Positions 8,467 through 15,012 of a stretch of 15,012 nt of DNA are shown here, piece after piece. The stretch covers positions 1 through 15,012 of the forward strand of contig JAIPDY010000060.1 in the NCBI GenBank assembly GCA_021737445.1, read 5' to 3'. Position 1 is the first letter of the stretch. Each line of letters starts with the position of its first letter. This stretch comes from Desulfotignum sp. Its GTDB lineage: Bacteria; Desulfobacterota; Desulfobacteria; Desulfobacterales; Desulfobacteraceae. The notes under the pieces were generated by a model, which did no database searches, had not been told where the DNA came from, and worked only from the letters and a program-made list of their open reading frames with translations. The position numbers were made by a program, and so were the translations under genes.

Positions 8467-8482
8467 CCGGTTTTTGAACCGG
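8467..8482. repeat. Short perfect inverted repeat in the divergent intergenic region
   Basis: CCGGTT-TTTG-AACCGG at 8467-8482 has 6-base arms and a 4-base loop. It lies in the 231-base gap (8347-8577) between the divergent nucleotidase and methyltransferase genes. No long T run follows on either strand, so it is more likely an operator or leader hairpin than a terminator. A TACAAT at 8533-8538 could be a -10 box for the methyltransferase, but I see no matching -35 box. Confidence 0.35.
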
Positions 8483-8577
8483 GGTGTCTGTTCCAAGCGT
8501 TGAAAAAGAATGGGTTTGCCAAAGGTCGAGGATACAATTTTACCGGCTGTAAAAAAGATGATAAAAGAGATGTCATT

Positions 8578-9195
8578 ATGACATTTTACCGCACCCATAT
8601 ACTGCCGAAGCTGATTCACTGGGTATGCTCACAGAAAAGCTTTGATCATCAGCGCAAAAAAGTGGTCCCCCTTGCCATGGGAAGAGTTCTGGAGATCGGC
8701 ATGGGCTCCGGTTTGAACCTGCCGTTTTATGATTCGTCACAGGTGGATCATCTTTTTGGTTTGGAACCGTCGGACCAGTTGCGGAAAATGGCCCGGAAAA
8801 ATGCTGCCGGAGCCAGATTTCCGGTTTCGTTCATCGGTATGCCCGGTGAAGAGATTCCCCTGGAGACCCGTTCCATGGACACGGTGCTGGTGACCTATAC
8901 CCTGTGCACGATTCCTGATATCCACAAAGCCCTGGGCCAGATGCGCCGGGTGTTGAAGCCCGGCGGCAGGCTGATTTTCTGTGAGCACGGACTGGCACCG
9001 GATCCGGGTATTCGAAAATGGCAGGAGCGCATCAACCCGGCCTGGAACCGGGTCAGCGGGGGATGCAGTTTAAACAGACCTATTTCTGATTTGATTACCC
9101 ACAATGGGTTTGTGATCCAGACAATGAGTGCCCGGTACCAGAACGCCGTTAAAATCACCAGCTTCACTTACCGGGGAATGGCTGTGCCGGCATAA
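8578..9195 (+). CDS. Class I SAM-dependent methyltransferase (UbiE/METTL7-like)
   Basis: From the ATG at 8578 the product is 205 residues and begins MTFYRTHILPKLI, as is common for this group. A start at 8500 would add 26 lysine-rich residues without family support. The SAM-binding motif I is VLEIGMGSGLNLPFY (about 37-51). The acidic residue after strand 2 is in GLEPSDQ (E63), motif II is near DTVLVTYTLCTIPD, and motif III is MRRVLKPGGRLIFCEHG (about 122-138). The C-terminal WNRVSGGCSLNR block, with its conserved tryptophan, glycine pair and cysteine, resembles METTL7-like and phospholipid or small-molecule methyltransferases. The acceptor substrate cannot be told. It stands alone, divergent from the nucleotidase, with weak AAAAGAGA as the ribosome site. 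Its stop lies inside the 13-bp terminator hairpin. Confidence 0.88.
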   Translation: MTFYRTHILPKLIHWVCSQKSFDHQRKKVVPLAMGRVLEIGMGSGLNLPFYDSSQVDHLFGLEPSDQLRKMARKNAAGARFPVSFIGMPGEEIPLETRSMDTVLVTYTLCTIPDIHKALGQMRRVLKPGGRLIFCEHGLAPDPGIRKWQERINPAWNRVSGGCSLNRPISDLITHNGFVIQTMSARYQNAVKITSFTYRGMAVPA

Positions 9196-9231
9196 ACATC
9201 CTGCCGCCTGGAAGAGACGGCAGGATGTTTT
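9194..9231. terminator. Bidirectional terminator hairpin between methyltransferase and amt
   Basis: AAACATCCTGCCG at 9194-9206 and CGGCAGGATGTTT at 9218-9230 form a perfect 13-bp stem with an 11-base loop. The stem ends in A:T pairs, so both strands finish in a short U tract (TTTT on the + side, TTT on the - side). It begins within the methyltransferase stop codon and lies 24 bases beyond the amt stop, and so serves both convergent units. Confidence 0.85.
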
Positions 9232-9254
9232 AACGCAGAAGGCACTGGTGTCTG

Positions 9255-10670
9255 TCAGGACTGCCTGGCCAGGCCTTTTGATGTATAGGCCATGGCCTTT
9301 TCAGGCTGTTCTTTTCCGCCGGAACCGCCGGCATACCCCATGCTGCCGTGGTTGATGGTGGTAAAATCAGGATAGGCGTTGCCGCCATGCTCCACGGCAT
9401 CCAGCCCTTCCAGCTCCTCTTCTCTGGAAACCCGCAGGCCCATGGAAACATCAATGAGTTTGAACATGGCCCAGGCAGCAGGAAATGTCCATAAAAAACA
9501 GGCGGCAATCCCGATAACCTGGACCCCTATGATTGCCAGACTCACACCGCCGATGTTGAACAACCCTGCTGCCAGGGTGCCCCAGGCGCCGCATACCCCG
9601 TGAACCGATATGGCCCCCACCGGGTCATCGATGCGGATCCTGTCAAAAAACAGCACGGAAAACACCACGATCACCCCTGCCATGGCCCCGATAACCACGG
9701 CGCTTGCCGGGGTGACACTGGCACACCCTGCGGTGATGCCCACCAGGCCGGCCAGGGCCCCGTTCAGGCTCATGCTGACTTCTGGTTTGCCGAATTTCAC
9801 CCAGGAAACGATCATGGCAAAGACAGCTCCGGCAGCAGCAGCCAGGTTGGTGTTCACAAAAATCATGGCAATATCCTTGCCTGCGGCAGTGGTGGATCCG
9901 GGATTGAATCCGAACCAGCCCAGCCAGAGGATAAATACCCCCAAGGCGGCCAGAGGGATGTTGTGGCCCAGGATGGGCCGGACCCTGCCGGCAGCATCAT
10001 ATTTGCCCAGGCGGGGTCCCAGGACCATGGCGCCTGCCAGAGCAGCCCAGCCCCCAACGGAATGGACAACGGTGGAACCGGCAAAAACGATGAATCCCAG
10101 GCCCTCCAGCCAGCCGGAACCGTTGAACAGGCTGCCCCAGGCCCATGATCCGAAAACCGGATAGATCAGCCCGGTCACCACTGCAGTATATATAAGATAC
10201 CCGCTGAACTTGGTCCTTTCTGCCATGGCACCGGATACAATGGTGGCAGCTGTTGCGGCAAACACCACCTGAAACATCCAGAAGGCCAGCACCCAGGGAT
10301 CTCCGTCCACCTGAAAATCACTTAAAAAGAAACCGCTGGTACCGAAAAAACCGGTGCCTGACACCCCGAACATGAGGCCGAACCCGATGGCCCAGAAGCA
10401 GAGCGACCTCATGGAAAAATCCATGAGATTCTTCATCATGATCTGGTCGGCATTCTTGGCCCGGGTGAATCCTCCCCCCACCATGGCAAAGCCTGCCTAC
10501 ATGAAAAAGACCAGGGCTGCCGCCACAAGGGTCCAGACATAGTCGGCATGGGACTGCACAAGATCGATGGCAGCCTTGTTGGTCAAGGGTGTGGGGATGT
10601 CGGAACCGGCAGCGCCGGCAGCTGAAACAGAACAGATCAAAAAGATGATGATAACACCCAATATATTCAT
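9255..10670 (-). pseudogene. amt: Ammonium channel Amt gene interrupted by an in-frame TAG at codon 58
   Basis: Read from the ATG at 10670, which has AGGAG at 10684-10680 nine bases upstream, the frame encodes an N-terminal signal-like segment, the first channel span, then TAG at 10499-10497, then an intact remainder to the stop at 9255. The whole is 471 codons, the usual Amt length. Relatives read FFMQAGFAMVE at this point, so TAG replaces a glutamine codon (CAG to TAG, one base). After the stop all hallmarks remain: GFTRAKN, GSWAWG, and both pore histidine blocks VVHSVGGW and VHGVCGAWGT. The protein would carry ammonium across the inner membrane, gated by the PII protein encoded 48 bases upstream. 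A restart at the ATG at 10484 gives 409 residues without the first span and is unlikely to be a working channel. It may be a true nonsense mutation, a read error, or a recoded codon. Confidence 0.85.
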
Positions 10671-10679
10671 TTTATTTTT

Positions 10680-10684
10680 CTCCT
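10680..10684 (-). promoter_or_regulatory. Ribosome binding site fixing the amt start
   Basis: AGGAG read on the - strand lies 9 bases before the ATG at 10670. It shows that the amt reading frame begins upstream of the in-frame TAG and not at the ATG at 10484, which has no comparable site. The start is therefore 62 codons before the first methionine of the uninterrupted part. Confidence 0.75.
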
Positions 10685-10718
10685 TATGTATAGGGTCAGA
10701 TGTGACAGATATGTCATA

Positions 10719-11057
10719 TTAAATGGCATCCGGGCCGGTTTCACCGGTCCTGATGCGGATCACTTCTTCAATGGGCTGCACAAAAATCTTGCCGTCACCG
10801 ATTTTTCCGGTATTGGCCGTGGCAATGATGGTGTTGACCACCTCATCCACGGCATCGTCATTGACCACAATGGCAATTTTTACCTTCGGGACAAAGTCGG
10901 TGAAATATTCAGCCCCCCGGTACACCTCCTTGTGGCCTTTTTGCCGGCCGAATCCCTGGACTTCGGTGATGGTCATTCCGTTAACATCCACTTTGGCCAG
11001 AGCCTCTTTGACCTGGTCCAACTTGAACGGCTTGATAACTGCCAGAATTTTTTTCAT
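10719..11057 (-). CDS. glnK: PII nitrogen regulatory protein
   Basis: The product is 112 residues, the standard PII length. It opens with MKKILAVIKPFKL, has the T-loop GFGRQKGHKEVYRGAEY with the uridylylation-site tyrosine Y51, and the nucleotide-binding TGKIGDGKIFV segment (83-93), followed by R101 and R103. PII trimers sense 2-oxoglutarate and ATP/ADP and, when paired with amt, plug the ammonium channel when nitrogen is plentiful. The ATG at 11057 follows GGAGG by 4 bases. The gene lies 48 bases upstream of amt in the classic glnK-amtB order, hence the symbol glnK rather than glnB. A consensus sigma-54 promoter 49-63 bases upstream implies nitrogen-limitation control. The protein has no visible defect, unlike amt. 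The 48-base gap to amt holds a small TGACA-GATA-TGTCA inverted repeat (10703-10716). Confidence 0.95.
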   Translation of the reverse strand: MKKILAVIKPFKLDQVKEALAKVDVNGMTITEVQGFGRQKGHKEVYRGAEYFTDFVPKVKIAIVVNDDAVDEVVNTIIATANTGKIGDGKIFVQPIEEVIRIRTGETGPDAI

Positions 11058-11105
11058 TTTTCCTCCAATGCTGGTTTGTCGTTACACAATCTGTGTGTCA
11101 TAAGA

Positions 11106-11120
11106 GCAAAACCAGTGCCA
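11106..11120 (-). promoter_or_regulatory. Consensus sigma-54 (-24/-12) promoter for glnK-amt
   Basis: On the - strand this reads TGGCAC-TGGTT-TTGC followed by T, matching the sigma-54 consensus TGGCAC-N5-TTGC at every defined base. The predicted start is about 11094, giving a leader of about 37 bases before glnK. Family knowledge says such promoters need an NtrC-type activator bound upstream. The repeats at 11215-11269 lie at about -120 to -175, a usual enhancer distance. Confidence 0.88.
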
Positions 11121-11214
11121 GGGAACAAAAAATACGGCATTTAAGGCGGTAACTGTCTGAAAGAAAAGAAAATAAAATTTGTGAAAAGATTTCTTTTAAC
11201 TTTATTAAATATAC

Positions 11215-11269
11215 ATAATTGTAATTATATGCAGGACAAAAATGTAATTTTTCTGTCCTGGGTGTAATT
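11215..11269. repeat. Three TGTAATT repeats, possible enhancer sites for glnK
   Basis: TGTAATT occurs at 11220-11226, 11243-11249 and 11263-11269, at steps of 23 and 20 bases, close to two helical turns. The first copy sits within the perfect palindrome ATAATTGTAATTAT. Between the first and third lies the inverted repeat CAGGACA (11232-11238) / TGTCCTG (11254-11260). The cluster is 126-175 bases upstream of the predicted glnK start, where sigma-54 activators usually bind. It does not match the enterobacterial NtrC site, so the bound protein is unknown. Confidence 0.4.
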
Positions 11270-11299
11270 TTCCTTCAGGCAAACCGGAATTTCCAGGTT

Positions 11300-11335
11300 G
11301 ATGCCAGTTGGCATCCAGGGAGGTACAATTGGCAT
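11300..11335. repeat. Palindrome GATGCCA-GT-TGGCATC with a second TTGGCAT half-site
   Basis: A perfect inverted repeat with 7-base arms and a 2-base centre occupies 11300-11315. Its right arm motif TTGGCAT (11308-11314) recurs at 11329-11335, exactly 21 bases on, so both would face the same side of the helix. It lies midway between the two divergent genes and could serve either. It is probably a protein-binding site; no family is assigned. Confidence 0.4.
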
Positions 11336-11356
11336 GCATAAAAATAAGCTGTCTCT

Positions 11357-11401
11357 AACATTTAATTTAATGTTGACAAAGTTGTATTAATCAACTAAAG
11401 T
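11357..11401 (+). promoter_or_regulatory. Candidate fbpA promoter with flanking operator-like inverted repeats
   Basis: TTGACA at 11373-11378 is a perfect -35 box; 17 bases on is TAAAGT (11396-11401), only 4 of 6 to the -10 consensus. An 18-base near-palindrome AACATTTAATTTAATGTT (11357-11374) overlaps the -35 box. A second inverted repeat AGTTG-TATTAAT-CAACT (11380-11396) fills the spacer. This layout suits repression by a dimeric regulator, plausibly iron-responsive given the genes downstream, but neither repeat matches the classical Fur box. Confidence 0.45.
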
Positions 11402-11487
11402 CGCCTTTGATTTATTTTGACAGGCGCAAGCATATTGTTTGTCTCTGCCTGAAACCAACTGAAAACAAAACACACAGGAGAATGTAA

Positions 11488-12516
11488 ATGAAACCATCTA
11501 TTTTTTTAACCCTTTTTGCTTTGATGATTGTTCCGGCCCTGGCTTCCACAGCCACATCCCATGCTGCAGAGGTCAATATCTATTCTGCCAGGCAGGAGCA
11601 TCTGATCAAACCGCTGCTGGACACCTTTACACAGCAAACCGGTATCCGGTACCGGCTGCTGACCGGTAAAGGGCCGGCACTGCTGGAAAGGCTTAAAAAT
11701 GAAGGCCGCAACAGCCCGGCAGATGTCCTTATCACCGTTGATGTGGGCAATTTGGTGGCTGCAAAGCAGGCAGGGGTGTTGCAGCCCGTGTCTTCACAGA
11801 TACTCGATCATAACATTCCATCTCACTACCGCGATGATGACGGCTTCTGGTACGGTCTGTCAGCCCGGTCCAGAGTCATTTTTTATGCAAAAGACCGGGT
11901 GGATCCGGCCCGGGTCGACACCTGGGAAAAACTGGCTGAACCAGCCCTGGGATACCGGGTGTGCGTACGCAGTTCATCCAATATCTATAACCAGTCCCTG
12001 ATGGCTGCCATGATTGCCCATCATGGTGAAGAAAAGGCCCTGGACTGGGCCTTTGGCCTGGTGAAAAATTTCGGCCGCAAACCCCAGGACAATGATACAG
12101 GACAGATCCGGGCAGTTGCAGCAGGTGAATGCGATGTGGCAATTGCCAACACCTATTATTATGCCAGGCTCATGGCGTCAGCAGATCCGGCTGACCAGCA
12201 GGTGGTTGAAAAAGTGGCGCTGCTGTGGCCCAATCAGGCGGGCCGGGGCACCCATATGAATCTGAGCGGAGCCGGCATCGCCCGGAGTGCAAAGCATGTG
12301 GATGCGGCCCTTGCCCTCATTGAATTTCTGTCAGGCGAAACCGCCCAGGCCTTTTACTCGGCCCAAAACAATGAATATCCTGTCAACCCGGCAGTACCTT
12401 CATCAGGCATTGTCAGTGAAATGGGTGATTTCAAGGCAGATACCCTGAATCTGTCAGACATTGAAAAGCACAGTTCACAGGCCATCCGGCTCATGGACAG
12501 GGCCGGCTGGAGATAA
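11488..12516 (+). CDS. fbpA: Iron(III) ABC transporter periplasmic binding protein
   Basis: The 342-residue product starts at the ATG at 11488 with CAGGAG 8 bases upstream. Residues 1-26 are a signal peptide with a likely cut after SHA. The mature protein opens with EVNIYSARQEHLIKPLL, the usual start of FbpA/FutA/AfuA ferric-binding proteins, and carries the iron-ligand tyrosine cluster Y223-Y225 in IANTYYYARL, plus the GRGTHMNLSGAGI segment seen in the family. It should bind Fe(III), possibly with a synergistic anion, in the periplasm and hand it to the permease. The gene is followed after 8 bases by the permease gene and so heads an ABC operon. A few relatives carry other metals or small organic anions; the tandem tyrosines favour iron. 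Its upstream region holds a candidate promoter overlapped by inverted repeats. Confidence 0.9.
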   Translation: MKPSIFLTLFALMIVPALASTATSHAAEVNIYSARQEHLIKPLLDTFTQQTGIRYRLLTGKGPALLERLKNEGRNSPADVLITVDVGNLVAAKQAGVLQPVSSQILDHNIPSHYRDDDGFWYGLSARSRVIFYAKDRVDPARVDTWEKLAEPALGYRVCVRSSSNIYNQSLMAAMIAHHGEEKALDWAFGLVKNFGRKPQDNDTGQIRAVAAGECDVAIANTYYYARLMASADPADQQVVEKVALLWPNQAGRGTHMNLSGAGIARSAKHVDAALALIEFLSGETAQAFYSAQNNEYPVNPAVPSSGIVSEMGDFKADTLNLSDIEKHSSQAIRLMDRAGWR

Positions 12517-12524
12517 AACAGCAA

Positions 12525-14168
12525 GTGAAGACCTGGACAGTCATCCTCTGGGCCGCTGCATCAATGGCGGCCCTTCCCATTCTGGTCATCCTCTTTTATC
12601 TGTTTACCCCGTCAGAACAGGTATGGTCCCACCTTGCAGCAACGGTGCTGCCGGGATACATAACCAATTCTCTGGTACTTATGATCAGTGTCGGAGCCGG
12701 CACACTGGTTCTGGGGACAGGGACGGCCTGGCTGGTTACCATGACAAGCTTTGCCGGAAGACGGTTTTTTGAATGGGCATTGATCATGCCCCTTGCAATT
12801 CCAGCCTATGTGATCGCCTTTACCTATACCGGGCTTCTGGAATATTCGGGCCCGGTCCAGATGGTTTTGAGAGATTTTTTCGGGTGGCACTCCAGTGCAG
12901 ATTACTGGTTTCCCAGGATCCGGTCCCTGCCGGGAGCCGCCATCATGATGGTGCTGGTCTTTTATCCCTATGTGTATATGCTGGCCCGGGCCGCGTTTCT
13001 GGAACAGTCTGTCAGTGTTCTGGATGCGGCCCGGACCCTGGGAAGGAGTGCCCGGGGAACCTTTTTTCATATCGCACTGCCCCTGGCCAGGCCGGCAATC
13101 GTGGGCGGGCTGGCCCTGGCACTGATGGAAACTCTCAATGATTTCGGCACAGTGGAATTTTTTGCAGTGGATACCTTTGTCACCGGTATTTACCGCACCT
13201 GGCTGAATCTTGGCGAGCCTGAGACTGCGGCCCAGCTCGGGGCCATACTCATGCTCTTTGTTCTGGCCCTGGTTTTGTTGGAAAGATGGTCCAGAAAAAG
13301 CAAGGTGTCCCATACCATCGGGACCTATAAAAATCTGCCCCGGTACCGGCTTTCAAGATTCAAGGCGACAGCTGCCGGTGTTTTCTGCATGACACCGGTT
13401 TTTTTCGGATTTCTTGTGCCGGTGGCAGCCATGGTTGTCTGGACAGTGCAGTCCAGGGAGTATCTGGATACAACGTTTGCCCGGATGGCTGCCACCAGTA
13501 TCTCTCTTTCCGGCATCACCGCCCTGGCAGCGGTCTCAGTTGCCGTGATCCTGGCTTATGGGCAGCGGCTTGCCCCTGCAAAAGGCAATTTTCTGGCAGT
13601 CCGGGTGGCAACAATGGGATATGCCTTGCCAGGGGCGGTGATCGCCCTGGGCATCATCATACCTTTCACGTTTGTGGATAACCTGGTTGACAGCCTGGCC
13701 AGGCAGTATTTCAATCACGCCACCGGCCTGATCCTGACCGGGACATGGGCAGCGTTGATTTTTGCCTGTGTGGTCCGGTTTCTGGCGGTTTCCTTCAATA
13801 CAGTGGAGTCCAGCATGGCCAGGGTTACCCCGGCCATGGACGGCGTTTCCAGGACCCTGGGCATGAGTGCTGCCAGAACCCTTATGCGGGTCCACGGCCC
13901 CATCATGCGGCCCAGCCTGCTGACCGCTGCCGTGCTGGTGTTTGTGGATGTGATGAAAGAGCTGCCTGCAACCTTCATGATGCGGCCCTTTGGTCTGCAC
14001 ACCCTGGCCATCAGATCCTATGAGCTGGCATCGGACGGACTGATCAGGGAATCTTCAGGATCTTCTCTGGCTATCGTCTGTGCCGGCATTATTCCTGTAA
14101 TCATTTTAAGCCTGATGATCTCCGGATCCAGGCCCGGAAATAAAACCCGGAAACCGGAACCATTATGA
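12525..14168 (+). CDS. fbpB: Iron(III) ABC transporter permease, two fused membrane domains
   Basis: The 547-residue protein starts at a GTG (12525), with GGAG 12 bases upstream overlapping the fbpA end. It has about twelve hydrophobic spans in two homologous halves, each with the EAA-type loop that docks on the ATPase. The first loop is DAARTLGRSARGTFFHIALPLARPA from D167 (shown in part), the second DGVSRTLGMSAARTLMRVH from D439. The duplicated single-chain layout is typical of FbpB/FutB ferric permeases, where one polypeptide replaces two permease subunits. Both halves are intact. It follows fbpA by 8 bases and overlaps the ATPase gene by 4 (ATGA), so the three should be made together. Confidence 0.92.
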   Translation: MKTWTVILWAAASMAALPILVILFYLFTPSEQVWSHLAATVLPGYITNSLVLMISVGAGTLVLGTGTAWLVTMTSFAGRRFFEWALIMPLAIPAYVIAFTYTGLLEYSGPVQMVLRDFFGWHSSADYWFPRIRSLPGAAIMMVLVFYPYVYMLARAAFLEQSVSVLDAARTLGRSARGTFFHIALPLARPAIVGGLALALMETLNDFGTVEFFAVDTFVTGIYRTWLNLGEPETAAQLGAILMLFVLALVLLERWSRKSKVSHTIGTYKNLPRYRLSRFKATAAGVFCMTPVFFGFLVPVAAMVVWTVQSREYLDTTFARMAATSISLSGITALAAVSVAVILAYGQRLAPAKGNFLAVRVATMGYALPGAVIALGIIIPFTFVDNLVDSLARQYFNHATGLILTGTWAALIFACVVRFLAVSFNTVESSMARVTPAMDGVSRTLGMSAARTLMRVHGPIMRPSLLTAAVLVFVDVMKELPATFMMRPFGLHTLAIRSYELASDGLIRESSGSSLAIVCAGIIPVIILSLMISGSRPGNKTRKPEPL

Positions 14169-15012
14169 CACTGCATCTCAAAGATATCAGCCATTTTTTT
14201 GGAAAGACCCAGATCCTCAACCGCATCAGCCTTTGTGTGCAGCCCGGAGAAGTAGTCTGCCTTCTGGGGCCTTCCGGCTGCGGCAAAACCACCCTGCTTC
14301 GCATCATCTCCGGCCTGGAACGGCTCCAGAAGGGCCAGATAAGTATCAATGATCAAATGATCGCCGGGCCGGACAAAGATACCCCGCCGGAAAAAAGAGG
14401 GGTGGGATTTTTATTTCAGGATTTTGCCCTGTTTCCGCATCTCAATGTGCTGGAGAACACAAGTTTTGGCCTGTCTCATATCAGAGACAGGCACCGGAAA
14501 AAATCGATGGCTGTTGATGCCCTGACCCGGGTGGGTATGCAGGATTTTTTGCGTGTCCACCCCCACCAGCTGTCAGGGGGACAGCAGCAGCGGGTGGCCC
14601 TGGCCCGTGCCCTGGCACCAGGTCCTGAAATCATTTTGCTGGATGAACCGTTTTCAAGCCTGGATACCCGCCTGCGGACCCGGATCAGGGATCAGACCCT
14701 GCATATTCTCAAAAACAGCGGGGCCGCCGCGGTGATGGTCACCCATGACCCGGAGGAGGCCATGTTCATGGCAGACCGGATTGTCCTCATGAACAAGGGA
14801 GATATTGTGCAGCAGGGAGATCTCCAGGCACTGTATTTTCATCCGGCAACCCCGTTTGCGGCCGGTTTTTTCAGTGAGGTGAACACCCTTGAGGGAACCG
14901 TGTGTCAGGGAGAGGTCCAAACTGTCCTGGGACCGGTACCGGCCAAAAATTTTGAAGACAATGCCAGCGTTTGCGTTCTTTTCAGGCCTGAAGCGATTTC
15001 CCTGGTTTGCTG
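14165..15012 (+). CDS. fbpC: Iron(III) ABC transporter ATP-binding protein (3' end outside window)
   Basis: The frame is open from the ATG at 14165, overlapping the permease stop, to the window edge, giving the first 282 residues of an expected 340-360. Walker A is GPSGCGKTT at 35-43, Q-loop Q85 in FLFQDFALFPHL, signature LSGGQQQ at 136-142, Walker B IILLDEP at 156-162, D-loop SSLD to D167, and switch H194 in VTHD. All catalytic positions are intact. A C-terminal regulatory extension begins after about residue 235; VLFRPEAI near 271-278 resembles the TOBE region of FbpC, which binds regulatory iron in some members. It should energise Fe(III) import through the FbpB homologue. The related PotA and sulfate/molybdate ATPases look similar, and the assignment rests mainly on its neighbours. 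Confidence 0.92.
   Translation, partial: MTLHLKDISHFFGKTQILNRISLCVQPGEVVCLLGPSGCGKTTLLRIISGLERLQKGQISINDQMIAGPDKDTPPEKRGVGFLFQDFALFPHLNVLENTSFGLSHIRDRHRKKSMAVDALTRVGMQDFLRVHPHQLSGGQQQRVALARALAPGPEIILLDEPFSSLDTRLRTRIRDQTLHILKNSGAAAVMVTHDPEEAMFMADRIVLMNKGDIVQQGDLQALYFHPATPFAAGFFSEVNTLEGTVCQGEVQTVLGPVPAKNFEDNASVCVLFRPEAISLVC

Larger units (their letters stand above)
11058..11487. other. Divergent regulatory region between glnK and fbpA
   Basis: This 430-base gap is clearly more AT-rich than the flanking genes and contains no credible coding sequence. From glnK towards fbpA it holds the glnK ribosome site, the sigma-54 promoter (11106-11120), an AT palindrome ATAATT-GT-AATTAT (11215-11228), and three TGTAATT copies. 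Further on are an imperfect hairpin CAGGACA...TGTCCTG (11232-11260), a palindrome GATGCCA-GT-TGGCATC (11300-11315), two further inverted repeats around a TTGACA box (11357-11396), and the fbpA ribosome site. It apparently controls nitrogen genes on one side and iron genes on the other. Confidence 0.7.

Noticed and set aside
9600..10164. Two overlapping + strand open frames of about 180 codons opposite amt
   Set aside because: They are compositional shadows of the amt coding strand, which retains all channel motifs.
10686..11144. A + strand open frame of 152 codons covering glnK and its promoter
   Set aside because: The - strand encodes a textbook PII protein here, and the + frame has no recognisable features.
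11417..11422. A second TTGACA box upstream of fbpA
   Set aside because: No acceptable -10 sequence lies 15-19 bases downstream; the copy at 11373 is better placed.
12612..13313. A 233-codon open frame on the - strand opposite the permease gene
   Set aside because: Same shadow pattern (glycine, histidine, proline and glutamine rich, no motif) opposite a clear membrane permease.
1..15012. CRISPR array, transposon, prophage, tRNA or rRNA
   Set aside because: I looked for regularly spaced repeats, transposase-like frames with terminal inverted repeats, and tRNA-like folds, and saw none.

Overview
The window looks like chromosomal DNA from a Gram-negative anaerobe, most likely a sulfate-reducing member of the Desulfobacterota (Desulfobacteraceae-like). 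The reasons are a histidine kinase with a periplasmic c-type haem (Tll0287/DUF3365-type) sensor paired with a sigma-54 activator, the GFTRAKN-type Amt ammonium channel, and moderately GC-rich coding DNA with AT-rich intergenic regions. This placement is inferred from protein style; no rRNA or other marker gene is present. All recognisable proteins belong to known families, and I see no CRISPR array, tRNA, rRNA, insertion sequence or phage gene.

Left part (1-4621, + strand): a tight cluster made of the 3' end of a membrane protein gene, a 189-codon single-span membrane protein of unknown function, an 805-residue haem-binding sensor kinase, and an NtrC-family response regulator whose start overlaps the kinase stop (ATGA). 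This looks like one operon that senses a redox or small-ligand signal outside the cytoplasmic membrane and switches on sigma-54 promoters. A well-formed sigma-70 promoter then drives a separate MFS transporter gene (4707-5999), which ends in a strong hairpin terminator.

Middle (6021-9195): on the - strand, a secreted UshA-like 5'-nucleotidase overlaps by 14 bases a small 3D-domain (double-psi beta-barrel) envelope protein. Both convergently face the MFS gene. Divergent from them is a class I SAM methyltransferase ending in a 13-bp perfect hairpin shared with the next, convergent operon.

Right part: a - strand glnK-amt nitrogen operon (11057 to 9255) preceded by a consensus -24/-12 sigma-54 promoter. 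The amt gene carries an in-frame TAG at codon 58, where close relatives have a glutamine, so it is broken, misread in sequencing, or recoded. A 430-base regulatory region rich in inverted and direct repeats separates it from a + strand FbpABC-type iron(III) ABC importer (binding protein, fused two-domain permease, ATPase). The ATPase runs off the window end.

The two most notable points are the amber codon in the otherwise intact, perfectly promoted amt gene, and the haem-sensor/sigma-54 regulator operon with its uncharacterised small membrane partner.
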